Assembly (NCBI GenBank): GCA_018061385.1
Contig: JAGOUF010000067.1
Coordinates: 1-8,583, forward strand
From: Chitinophagaceae bacterium
Lineage (GTDB): Bacteria; Bacteroidota; Bacteroidia; Chitinophagales; Chitinophagaceae
Reading direction: 5' to 3'
Length of the DNA stretch: 8,583 nt
This document shows, piece after piece, positions 1 through 7,336 of the stretch. The translations under genes were made by a program, and so were the position numbers. The notes under the pieces are model-generated. The model saw only the letters and a list, made by a program, of their open reading frames with translations. It was not told where the DNA came from and made no database searches. Within the stretch, counting starts at the first letter, position 1. Each line of letters opens with the position of its first letter.

Positions 1-902
1 TTACTGGAGGTCTTCCTCGTGTTACAGAATTGTTTGAGGCAAGAAATCCAGGGAATCCTGCAGTTGTTTGTGAAATTGATGGAGTAGTAACTTTTGGTAA
101 TGTAAAACGTGGTAACCGTGAAATTGTGGTTGAAGCAAAAGACGGAATGGTTAAGAAATATTTGGTTCCATTATCTCGTCAAATTTTGGTACAAGATGCA
201 GATTTTGTAAAAGCAGGTGCTCCATTATCCGATGGTCAAATTGCTCCTTACGATATCTTAAACATTAAAGGACCCTTTGCAGTACAAGAATATGTTGTAA
301 ATGAAATTCAAGAGGTTTATCGTTTACAAGGTGTGCGTATCAATGACAAACACGTAGAAGTAATCGTTCGTCAGATGATGAAAAAAGTGGAAATTGTTGA
401 TGCAGGGGATACCAAATTCTTAGAAGAAGATTTAGAAGATAGATTTGACTTTATCGATGAAAACGATAGAGTTTATGATAAGAAAGTAGTAACCGATGCA
501 GGTGAAAGCACTAAAATGAGAGCTGGACAAATTGTTACCTTACGTGAATTTAGAGAAGAGAATTCAATTTTACGTCGTAGCGATAAAAAACTAGTTGAAG
601 TTCGTGATGCTAAACCAGCAACTGCAACTCCAGTTTTATTGGGTATAACCAAAGCATCTTTAGGTGTACAAAGCTGGATTTCTGCTGCATCTTTCCAAGA
701 AACAACTAAAGTATTAAGTACAGCTGCTATCAATGGCAAGTTGGACAATATGATAGGCTTGAAAGAGAATGTAATTACAGGTCATTTAATTCCAGCAGGT
801 ACTGGTCAACGTGATTTTGAAAACATCATTGTAGGAAGTAAAGAAGAGTATGAAGTACTTTCTGCAACAAGAGAAGCCATGAGCTTTGATGATGATGAAT
901 AA
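1..902 (+). CDS. rpoC: DNA-directed RNA polymerase subunit beta' (RpoC), C-terminal part; 5' end outside window
   Basis: This is the C-terminal 299 residues of the largest catalytic-core subunit of RNA polymerase. The frame is open from base 3, with TAA at 900-902. The fragment starts [16 protein letters not shown], which closely matches the segment after the trigger loop and jaw in E. coli RpoC (TGGLPRVADLFEARRP). Further conserved blocks follow: a [19 protein letters not shown] block, [45 protein letters not shown], and [17 protein letters not shown] near the end. The catalytic NADFDGD motif and the trigger loop lie upstream of the window. Between the KFLEED block and LLGITKASL there are roughly 75 residues where E. 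coli has about 36; I take this to be a Bacteroidota-type expansion. The protein ends in an acidic tail, SFDDDE. A TTG at base 30 is an internal Leu codon, not a start. The gene is probably the last of a transcription unit, since a strong terminator follows 22 bp after the stop. Confidence 0.98.
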   Translation, partial: TGGLPRVTELFEARNPGNPAVVCEIDGVVTFGNVKRGNREIVVEAKDGMVKKYLVPLSRQILVQDADFVKAGAPLSDGQIAPYDILNIKGPFAVQEYVVNEIQEVYRLQGVRINDKHVEVIVRQMMKKVEIVDAGDTKFLEEDLEDRFDFIDENDRVYDKKVVTDAGESTKMRAGQIVTLREFREENSILRRSDKKLVEVRDAKPATATPVLLGITKASLGVQSWISAASFQETTKVLSTAAINGKLDNMIGLKENVITGHLIPAGTGQRDFENIIVGSKEEYEVLSATREAMSFDDDE

Positions 903-924
903 TAAATTCATGTAGAATTATACT

Positions 925-956
925 AAAAGCAGCCATTGAACAATGGCTGCTTTTTT
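925..956 (+). terminator. Intrinsic terminator after rpoC
   Basis: A perfect 10-bp inverted repeat, GCAGCCATTG (929-938) and CAATGGCTGC (941-950), is separated by AA; in practice this is a 9-bp stem with a 4-nt loop. A run of six T follows (951-956). The AAAA before the stem (925-928) pairs with the first four T and lengthens the helix. This is a textbook Rho-independent terminator for rpoC. In the reverse direction the tail would be only TTTT, so any bidirectional action should be weak. It separates the downstream caspase-like gene from rpoC transcription. Confidence 0.93.
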
Positions 957-986
957 ATTGTGAAAAATGTTGTTTTGAATTGAGAT

Positions 987-2723
987 ATGGATACATTAAT
1001 TTGGTTTAAAATTTTACTTATGCACTTATTCAAAATAACTGTCTATTTATTTACACTACTTACCTTTTCTTATTCAAACACTTTTGCTGGGGTAATTAAG
1101 AATTATAAGAAAAGAAAAGTATATGTAGTTTCTATTGGTTTTAATGGTAATAATTGGAAACCAGAAAAAGAAATTGAAAATCTTGGCTATCCAAATTGTC
1201 CAGTTTGTATTAGCGACGTAACTGTGTTTTCTAAATACTTTTTATCATTTAATAAATCTGCGGCTGATACAACTATTAGTTATGCTTATCCAAATAGCAT
1301 TTCGTTAGATAGTTTGTATGGTTTGTTTTACATGTTGGAAAAGAAAATTACTAGTAAGGATATTTTTGTATTTTATTACTCAAGCGGAAGTTGGGGGTTG
1401 GCAAATAACCCAGTATCTGGAAAACAAGAAAGCTATTATATACTCAGTAATCAACTAACCAATAAGTCCAATATTTATCAGCATTCGTTTACATTACAGG
1501 CATTAAAACAGTTAACAGATAAACTAGCAGCAAAAAACCAATTAATGGTTTTTGATACAGGCTTAGGCAATGTAATTCAAAACGATTTTACCAATAATTT
1601 TTTTTCAAACAATATTAATGAAGCCAATTTTACTCGAAAAAATAGAATAATTATTTGCCCAGAGAAATATAGTGGTGAAACTGAAGATACTAGAGATAGT
1701 TTACGGAAAGGTGATTTGGTAAGAATTCTTACAAGTATACCAACTGCATATAATATTCTCAATTTATTTTCAGATTCTGGATACCAGAATACTACAAATA
1801 AATCCAATTATAAAAATATGATGGAATATTTTTGGAAAGAACAAAAATGTTGTTTGGCAACTTTGAAAATAATTCGAGAATCAGAATCTATTAGCTATTT
1901 AACTGCTTTTCAAAATCAATTTAAAAACAACAAACGCAGTACTTTAAAACCAACAGAAGAGCAAGTAAAAACTGATAGTAGCATAAAGAGTCGAAAACTA
2001 AAAGCAATTATTATAGCAACCAATACTTACCAAGCTCCCAATACTTGGGCCAACTTAGAAACGCCCATTGATGATGCACTTTCCATTGCTTCAATTTTGC
2101 ATAAGCAATATAAATATGATACAACTTTATTGTTCAATCCAACAAAAGAACAAATCTTAAGAGTATTTGACAATATTACTATTCAAGAATCAGTAAATCC
2201 ATATAGTCAGTATATTGTATACTTTGCTGGGCATGGTTTATGGGTAAATAAACGAGGTGGTTATATTGTTACAAACAATTCAAAAGAAATCTCCAATATT
2301 TCAATGCCTTTGTCTGAGGAATTGGCTACTTATTTAAGTTATTCTGATTTATTCAATAGTTTGGGCTTATTGAATAAAGTTGTATTAATTACAGATGTAT
2401 GTTTTGGAGGAACTTCTTTTAATTCAATTATTTCAAGAAATGCAGAGATTACTCCTGCAAATGAAACCAATGTAAAAAGAAACCCATACAAAAAAATATT
2501 GGCCAGTGGTATTAAAGAAGTAGATGATTTTGTTAGATTACATGATGGAACTGTTTCTAAACATTCTCCATTTGCACAATGCTTAATTGATATTTTGAAT
2601 GATAAGAATACAACGCTTTCTTTTGAAAAATTATTTGCATTACTAAAGGAAAAACAAAAAGAACCAACACCTGTAAGTAAGGATTTTGGTGAAATTACAG
2701 AACCCAACTTATTTAATTTGTAG
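987..2723 (+). CDS. Exported caspase-like (peptidase C14 family) protein with tandem pseudo-caspase and caspase domains
   Basis: A 578-residue protein. An N-terminal Sec-type signal is visible: hydrophobic residues up to about 32, then TFA/G at 32-35. The C-terminal half (about 338-555) is a caspase-fold cysteine peptidase. It has a first strand KAIIIATNTY (339-348), PIDDALSIASIL (360-371), the catalytic His in YFAGHG (H416), the catalytic Cys in TDVCFGG (C472), and the later strand KILASG. The N-terminal half (about 44-255) follows the same order of strands: VYVVSIG, CPVCISDVTVFSKYF, IFVFYYSSGSWG, LMVFDTGLGN, RIIICPE. It has no His in the FAGHG position and Gly192 in place of Cys, so it looks like a dead copy. 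No T9SS sorting domain, lipobox Cys or C-terminal membrane segment is visible, so a periplasmic or secreted location is inferred. Substrate unknown. ATG at 987 is used; ATG at 1020 (Met12) would give a more typical 23-residue signal peptide and may be the true start. Confidence 0.88.
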   Translation: MDTLIWFKILLMHLFKITVYLFTLLTFSYSNTFAGVIKNYKKRKVYVVSIGFNGNNWKPEKEIENLGYPNCPVCISDVTVFSKYFLSFNKSAADTTISYAYPNSISLDSLYGLFYMLEKKITSKDIFVFYYSSGSWGLANNPVSGKQESYYILSNQLTNKSNIYQHSFTLQALKQLTDKLAAKNQLMVFDTGLGNVIQNDFTNNFFSNNINEANFTRKNRIIICPEKYSGETEDTRDSLRKGDLVRILTSIPTAYNILNLFSDSGYQNTTNKSNYKNMMEYFWKEQKCCLATLKIIRESESISYLTAFQNQFKNNKRSTLKPTEEQVKTDSSIKSRKLKAIIIATNTYQAPNTWANLETPIDDALSIASILHKQYKYDTTLLFNPTKEQILRVFDNITIQESVNPYSQYIVYFAGHGLWVNKRGGYIVTNNSKEISNISMPLSEELATYLSYSDLFNSLGLLNKVVLITDVCFGGTSFNSIISRNAEITPANETNVKRNPYKKILASGIKEVDDFVRLHDGTVSKHSPFAQCLIDILNDKNTTLSFEKLFALLKEKQKEPTPVSKDFGEITEPNLFNL

Positions 2724-2738
2724 CTACTGAAAATTGAT

Positions 2739-5700
2739 TTACCTCATCAAACTAATCCAGCCCGAAAGTTTATTTGTGCCATCTTTTTTATCAATCACAA
2801 AATAATAAATACCTACTGGTAAAGGCTTTCCATTTCTTGTTCCATCCCAAGGTTTATTGTAACCAATAGATTTGTAAACAATTTGCCCATTTCTATTAAA
2901 TATTTCAACAGAACAAAAGCTAAATAAATTCAGTCCTTGAATTTCCCAAGTTTCGTTTACTCCATCTCCATTGGGTGAAAACGCATTGGGAATAATTAGT
3001 TTGCTTACTATTTTAACTTGAACTGTACTACTTGCTTTACAACCATTGTTATTGGTAACTGTTAATGTGTAAGTCGAATTTGCTAGAGGCTTTACAACCC
3101 AAGGATTGGCAATAGAATTGTTTGATAAATATGTAGAAGGCGACCATAAATAAGTAAATGTATTTCCACCAGAAACTGAACTAAAAAGCTGAACACTATC
3201 CGTTGGTTGTACTATTTTATCGGGCCCTGCACTAACTATTGGAGTAATACCAATACTAATTGTTGTACTAGTTGAAACACTACTACAACCTGCATTGTTT
3301 GTAGCTTTTACTGTATAATTTCCAGCTTGTGTTACCAATAATGTGTTGTTGTTTTGTCCAGTTAATTCTGTGCCATCTTTATACCATTGTAGTACCAAGG
3401 GCGATGTTGTACTTAATGTTATACTAGTTCCACCACAAATTATAAAACCATTGTTGGAAGTGATAGTTGGAATAGCAGGCAATGCTTCTACTGTAACAGT
3501 TATAGCTGTTCTATTGCTTTCACAATTACTTATTGTTTGCGATACATAATATGTTGTAACACCTACATTGCTTGTATTGGGTGTAGGTGCAGTTGTGCTA
3601 CTAATAGTTGATGTTGGAGAATTGTACCACAACAAATTTGTACCAGTTGCCGACAATTGTAATGACGCTGCATTTTTACAATACTGTATTGTTGTTGTTG
3701 CAGTTGGAGGTGGAGGAACATTTGGCGTTACAGCAATATTTCTTATACCTGCATTTAAAAGACAACTTGTATTTAAATCTTTAACTATAAAGTTATAAGT
3801 ACCATTACCAATATTATTAAAGGTGGGCGAAGTTTGAAACGTAGTTCCATCAATACTATACGTATAGTTTGCACCAATGGGCGATGTATAGGTAATGTTA
3901 ACAGTTGTTGAAGTACAAGTGGGTTGTATTAAAATAAATGTTGGAGTGGCTGCACTACTATTTGGGTTAACTATAAATGTGTTTGTATTGATACATCCTA
4001 CTCCATTTTTTACAGTTATAGTATAGTTGTTGGGTAATAAATTATTGAATGTTGTATTGGCTTGAAAATTTATACCATCAATACTATACGTATACCCTGA
4101 TCCTATGGGTGACGTAATAGCAATGCTTCCATTTGGTACAGAGCAACTAGGTTGTGTAACAGTTGCAGTTGGAACAATTGGTATAGCAAGTGCAGCATTT
4201 ACAATTGCATTAGATGGCAATGAAATACAGTTGTTGCTATTTTTAACTGTTACTGAATATGTATTGGTTGAAACATTGTTAAAAATACCATTTGTGTTGC
4301 TGTAATCAATACCATCAATACTATAAGAATAACCTGAACCAATAGGATTACTAACTGTAATGGTGCCTTTGTTATTTGTACAAGTTGGCTGTGTAACAAC
4401 AATTGTAGGTGCAGATGAAGCACTATTGATAACAATATTTGCAATTGCTGTTGTTGGGCAACCTGCGTTTACACTATAAGTTATGGTATAAGCATTGGGT
4501 GTACTATTGGCTAAATCAATTTCTCCAGTAGTGCTATTTATAATTAAACCAGTTGTACTACTAAATGTTCCATTTGTGGGCCCAACTATAGTTGGAAGTT
4601 GACTGCCAATGGCACAAAACGGACTTCCTGTATAATTAATGCTAACAGTAGGTGTTGGATTTACAGTAATGGTAAATGTTGTTGAACTACCAGTACAACC
4701 CAAACTTGGCGTTATAAAATTACCCAATGCATGTGGCACAGAACCAACTGTAACAGTATTTATAACTGCATTGCTAATGGTATTAATAACAGAAACATTG
4801 TTTGATCCAAAATTACTTACATACGCTTTTAAAGCATCTGCTGTAAACGAAACTCCTTGCGGATTTGTACCAACTGCAATTGTATTTGTAACAGCATTGG
4901 TACTTGCATTAATTACAGTAACATTACTTGAGTTTTGATTGGTTACATACACTTGTAAACCATCTGGACTAACAGCAATTCCATTTGGGTTACTTCCTGT
5001 TGCAACTGTTGTTAAAACAGTATTGGTGCTTGTGTTAATAACTGAAACATGGTTGCTGCCAAAATTTGTAACGTACAATCTACTTCCGTCAGGGCTTATT
5101 GCTACGCTTATGGGTTGTACGCCTACACCTATTACTCCCAACACTGTATTGGTTGTAGTGTTAATGATGGAAATGTTGTTTGAGTTTACATTGGCTACAT
5201 ATACTCTAGTTCCATCAGGACTAATTGTAATTCCTTGTGGTTGTAACGAAACTGGAATGGATGTAATTACAGCATTGGTGCTTGCATTTATAATAGAAAC
5301 AGAATTAGACAGTTGATTGGCTACATACACTCTTGTTCCATCAGGACTAACAACAATACCCATTGGTAAACTTCCAACAGAAATTGTATTGGTAACAATA
5401 TTGGTAAATGTATTAATTACAGAAACATTGTTTGAACGATAATTACTTACATAAACACGACTTCCGTCATTGCTTACAGAAACTCCAAAAGGGCTGCTTC
5501 CAACAATAACACTTCCAACAACATTGTTAGTAGAAGTATTGATTACAGAAACTGCATTACCAGGTGATAATAAAGTGCCATAATTTGGAACATAAGCATA
5601 ACCTGTAGAAACTGGAGTTGCTGTGATAGTTGCAATGCTTGGCGATGAAGTCACATTTAGTCCAGTAAAAGCAGCAATATTTCCTGTACCAGAAGCAGCC

Positions 5701-7124
5701 AAACCAATTGAAGTGTTGTTGTTTGTCCAATTATAAGTTGCTAAACCATTTCCTGAAAAATTAATTGCAGCAGTAGAAGTATTTACACAAATAGATTGAT
5801 TGGAAACTGGGTTAATTGTTGGAGATTCTGAAACCTTCACTGTAATCAATGATCTTGGACTTTCGCAACTATTTATTGTTTGACTTACATAGTAATTGGT
5901 AGTTCCAACTGTTGTTGTAGTTGGTGTAGTAGCAACTGATGTTCCTGTTCCACCTATTGGTGTTGTGTACCAAAGTAAATTACTACCCGTTGCAACCAAT
6001 GCAGTAGCACTTGCATTTTGACAATAGTTGTATAATGACGTAACTGTTGGTGCTGCATTATTTACAACATTCATACTACTGGTTTGTGCAATAGGGCAGG
6101 AGCTAGATCCTGAAACATAATTGATGGTATAAGTAATGTTGTAGCTTCCACTTAAACCAGCAGGATTAAATGTATTTCCAGTTACACCAGTTCCACTCCA
6201 TGTGCCTCCAGTTGTGCCAGTAATCAACGTATTTAAATCAATCGGCGATGCATAGGAACAAATCGCTGCTGATGTAGCAGTCCAAGTTGCAGTTGGAATA
6301 CCACCACCTGGATTAATTGATAATGTTAAACCAGCAATAAAACTTTGTCCATTTGAATTGTATAAATTACTTGAAGTATAAGATTGCCAATAGCTGTTGT
6401 TGCTAATTCGTTCAATCCATTGTGTTTGTGTAGCTGCAGTAAATGGACCATTGTATTTATTCCAAGCAGTACCATTGGTAGGGCTCATGCTAAAACAATT
6501 CATTCCAGGAAACAACATTGATTCACTCGATGATTGTGCACCTGCATTTGCTTGCCAACCATTGGTTGAAAAGCTAAATAAAATTCTACCATTGTTGCCC
6601 GGGAAAATTGCATTGGGCGAAGTTCTAGTACCATTAATGGTGCATAAACTAGCTTGTTCTGTCCATGTACCTCCTTGTGCAATGTACAGCTGATCGCCAC
6701 CAGAATTAATGTTGAAATCGCCTGCTAAAACTGAATTATTTGGAGTTGTTGGATGAACAAATAAATCGGAAACTAGCCAATTGTTATCTGGATTTGCAAA
6801 TGCAAACGGTGCAGTTCTAAATGTAACAACAGTACCTGCAGGAAGTGTTGTAGTTGTTCTAGTTAATTTTGCTCCACCTTCTTGCCCTCCACTCCAAAAA
6901 CCATTTAAACAATTGCCATAACCTACATCTAAAATTTGTAGTTCAGTACCCGGAGTAATATCTTTAAAACAAACAAAACTAATTTCATCTCGGCTAGTTC
7001 CATTGTATGCAGCATTTACACCCAAAATTGCCAAATCGCCACGATTGATGATTGTTGGTTGTGCATAGTTTTTTGAAATAAATAAAATACCAATTATTAT
7101 AATTAAAATTATTTTTTTTTTCAT
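2739..7124 (-). CDS. Large secreted modular protein with YVTN beta-propeller and T9SS type B (CHU_C) sorting domain
   Basis: A 1461-residue surface or secreted protein. Start is the ATG at 7124-7122; residues 1-21 are a signal peptide (MKKK, then hydrophobic, cut after NYA). Modules in order: an unnamed Bacteroidota N-terminal module, about 23-270 (GDLAILGVNA, DEISFVCFKDITPGT, then WIERI); a gliding-protein beta module, 277-355; an Ig-like CHU_C-associated domain, 359-431; the first part of a PKD-like domain, 435-506; seven YVTN propeller blades, 508-807; the last PKD-like strand, 808-824; a beta module with a TTGEIDLANSTP motif, 825-899; three SprB-like repeats, 906-1140; a second Ig-like CHU_C-associated domain, 1140-1212; another Ig-like domain, 1216-1291; a PKD-type domain, 1295-1373; and the sorting domain, 1375-1461 (PNAFSPNGDGVNETWEI, WDGTRNGKPLPVGIYYF). 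The sorting domain marks export through the T9SS and attachment to the cell surface or release. The Ser/Thr/Asn-rich adhesive modules suggest an adhesin-like or structural role; no enzyme domain is seen. Confidence 0.95.
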   Translation of the reverse strand: MKKKIILIIIIGILFISKNYAQPTIINRGDLAILGVNAAYNGTSRDEISFVCFKDITPGTELQILDVGYGNCLNGFWSGGQEGGAKLTRTTTTLPAGTVVTFRTAPFAFANPDNNWLVSDLFVHPTTPNNSVLAGDFNINSGGDQLYIAQGGTWTEQASLCTINGTRTSPNAIFPGNNGRILFSFSTNGWQANAGAQSSSESMLFPGMNCFSMSPTNGTAWNKYNGPFTAATQTQWIERISNNSYWQSYTSSNLYNSNGQSFIAGLTLSINPGGGIPTATWTATSAAICSYASPIDLNTLITGTTGGTWSGTGVTGNTFNPAGLSGSYNITYTINYVSGSSSCPIAQTSSMNVVNNAAPTVTSLYNYCQNASATALVATGSNLLWYTTPIGGTGTSVATTPTTTTVGTTNYYVSQTINSCESPRSLITVKVSESPTINPVSNQSICVNTSTAAINFSGNGLATYNWTNNNTSIGLAASGTGNIAAFTGLNVTSSPSIATITATPVSTGYAYVPNYGTLLSPGNAVSVINTSTNNVVGSVIVGSSPFGVSVSNDGSRVYVSNYRSNNVSVINTFTNIVTNTISVGSLPMGIVVSPDGTRVYVANQLSNSVSIINASTNAVITSIPVSLQPQGITISPDGTRVYVANVNSNNISIINTTTNTVLGVIGVGVQPISVAISPDGSRLYVTNFGSNHVSVINTSTNTVLTTVATGSNPNGIAVSPDGLQVYVTNQNSSNVTVINASTNAVTNTIAVGTNPQGVSFTADALKAYVSNFGSNNVSVINTISNAVINTVTVGSVPHALGNFITPSLGCTGSSTTFTITVNPTPTVSINYTGSPFCAIGSQLPTIVGPTNGTFSSTTGLIINSTTGEIDLANSTPNAYTITYSVNAGCPTTAIANIVINSASSAPTIVVTQPTCTNNKGTITVSNPIGSGYSYSIDGIDYSNTNGIFNNVSTNTYSVTVKNSNNCISLPSNAIVNAALAIPIVPTATVTQPSCSVPNGSIAITSPIGSGYTYSIDGINFQANTTFNNLLPNNYTITVKNGVGCINTNTFIVNPNSSAATPTFILIQPTCTSTTVNITYTSPIGANYTYSIDGTTFQTSPTFNNIGNGTYNFIVKDLNTSCLLNAGIRNIAVTPNVPPPPTATTTIQYCKNAASLQLSATGTNLLWYNSPTSTISSTTAPTPNTSNVGVTTYYVSQTISNCESNRTAITVTVEALPAIPTITSNNGFIICGGTSITLSTTSPLVLQWYKDGTELTGQNNNTLLVTQAGNYTVKATNNAGCSSVSTSTTISIGITPIVSAGPDKIVQPTDSVQLFSSVSGGNTFTYLWSPSTYLSNNSIANPWVVKPLANSTYTLTVTNNNGCKASSTVQVKIVSKLIIPNAFSPNGDGVNETWEIQGLNLFSFCSVEIFNRNGQIVYKSIGYNKPWDGTRNGKPLPVGIYYFVIDKKDGTNKLSGWISLMR
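2742..3002 (-). other. T9SS type B C-terminal sorting domain (gliding motility-associated, CHU_C)
   Basis: Residues 1375-1461 of the large modular protein. The block IPNAFSPNGDGVNETWEI, the strand VEIFNRNGQIVY, WDGTRNGKPLPVGIYYF and a basic last residue are the diagnostic pattern of the gliding motility-associated C-terminal domain. In this family the domain is the export signal read by the T9SS translocon at the outer membrane. Confidence 0.95.
3489..3707 (-). repeat. Ig-like CHU_C-associated domain, copy 2
   Basis: Residues 1140-1212 of the large modular protein. It is a clear paralogue of the copy encoded at 5832-6050: both share YC(Q/K)NA, ATG(S/T)NLLWY, TTYYVSQTI or TNYYVSQTI, and CES.R..ITV.V. 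This domain is common next to CHU_C sorting domains in Bacteroidota surface proteins. The two copies are separated by about 700 residues that include the propeller. Confidence 0.85.
3705..4409 (-). repeat. Three tandem SprB-like repeats
   Basis: Residues 906-1140 contain three units beginning at P906, P985 and P1061. Each has QP(T/S)C near the start, a (N/S)PIG(S/A) turn, Y(S/T)YSIDG in the middle, a (I/T)FNN strand, and TYSVTVKN, NYTITVKN or TYNFIVKD followed by Cys. The layout matches SprB-type repeats known from gliding adhesins. At DNA level the 20-mer CCATCAATACTATACGTATA occurs exactly at 3847-3866 and 4075-4094, and a diverged form at about 4312-4331, which points to fairly recent duplication. 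Confidence 0.8.
4704..5603 (-). repeat. Seven-blade YVTN beta-propeller repeats (126-bp period)
   Basis: Residues 508-807. Blades begin at Y509 (YVPNYG), V557 (VYVSNY), V599 (VYVANQ), V641 (VYVANV), L683 (LYVTNF), V725 (VYVTNQ) and A767 (AYVSNF). Blades 2 to 6 are each exactly 42 residues (126 bp). Each blade carries a (V/I)SVINTSTN-like strand, a VG..P.G turn and SPDG(T/S)R or a variant. This is the 40-residue YVTN family of propeller repeats found in archaeal S-layer and bacterial surface proteins. Blade 1 has a longer loop (TLLSPGNA), and blade 7 has lost SPDG and ends in HALGNFITPS, consistent with the two ends of a closed ring. Confidence 0.93.
5832..6050 (-). repeat. Ig-like CHU_C-associated domain, copy 1
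   Basis: Residues 359-431 of the large modular protein, just before the interrupted PKD-like domain. It has NYCQNASATALVATGSNLLW at the start and TNYYVSQTINSCESPRS near the end, matching copy 2 at 3489-3707. Confidence 0.85.
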
Positions 7125-7336
7125 TAACGTATATATTATCTATCAAAAATCGATAGCAATTTAACGCTAATTTGTATTGTAGAATTATTCTAGGTTATTT
7201 ATGCTATTCTAACAATATTAATGAATAAGTAAGTTTTCTTTTTTATTGTTCTATATCCTTGCTACGCTTTAATTACAGTACTTTCTCTTTTTTTTAATGA
7301 ACATTTCAATTCTTTTACTTAACAATAATTTATTTA
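7125..7336. other. AT-rich intergenic region with two small inverted repeats
   Basis: This 212-bp stretch lies between the PID-CTERM-like gene and the start of the type B cargo gene, both on the minus strand. No gene or convincing terminator is visible. It should hold the promoter of the type B gene, but I found no good match to the Bacteroidota -33 TTG / -7 TAnnTTTG pair. It contains a gapped palindrome, TAGAAT-T-ATTCTA (7180-7192), and a 5-bp inverted repeat, CTATC/GATAG (7140-7156), that begins 15 bases upstream of the type B start codon. Confidence 0.6.

Noticed and set aside
473..748. Minus-strand open frame of 91 codons inside rpoC
   Set aside because: It is antisense to a strongly conserved RpoC region; there is no independent support.
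970..977. TTGTTTTG as a -7 promoter element for the caspase-like gene
   Set aside because: It has one mismatch to TAnnTTTG and the nearest upstream TTG is at the wrong spacing (9 bp rather than about 17-23).
987..2723. Caspase-like gene as an effector of a defence system (CRISPR-associated, gasdermin or similar)
   Set aside because: No partner gene lies next to it: the neighbours are rpoC and a T9SS cargo gene. The signal peptide also argues against a cytoplasmic immune effector.
3343..5316. Several plus-strand open frames of 66-125 codons within the large minus-strand gene
   Set aside because: They are antisense to a clear modular protein, follow its repeat periodicity, and encode hydrophobic Val/Leu-rich strings typical of the complement of Thr/Asn/Val codons. 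None resembles a known protein.
4704..5456. Regular repeats that might suggest a CRISPR array
   Set aside because: The 126-bp period is in frame, varies like coding sequence and encodes YVTN blades; there are no short identical repeats with unique spacers.
7144..7151. Minus-strand GATTTTTG as a -7 element for the type B cargo gene
   Set aside because: It has one mismatch to the consensus, and there is no TTG at suitable distance upstream.
7242..7295. T-rich stretches in the intergenic gap as a terminator
   Set aside because: The T runs are on the plus strand while the flanking genes are on the minus strand, and no GC-containing stem precedes them.
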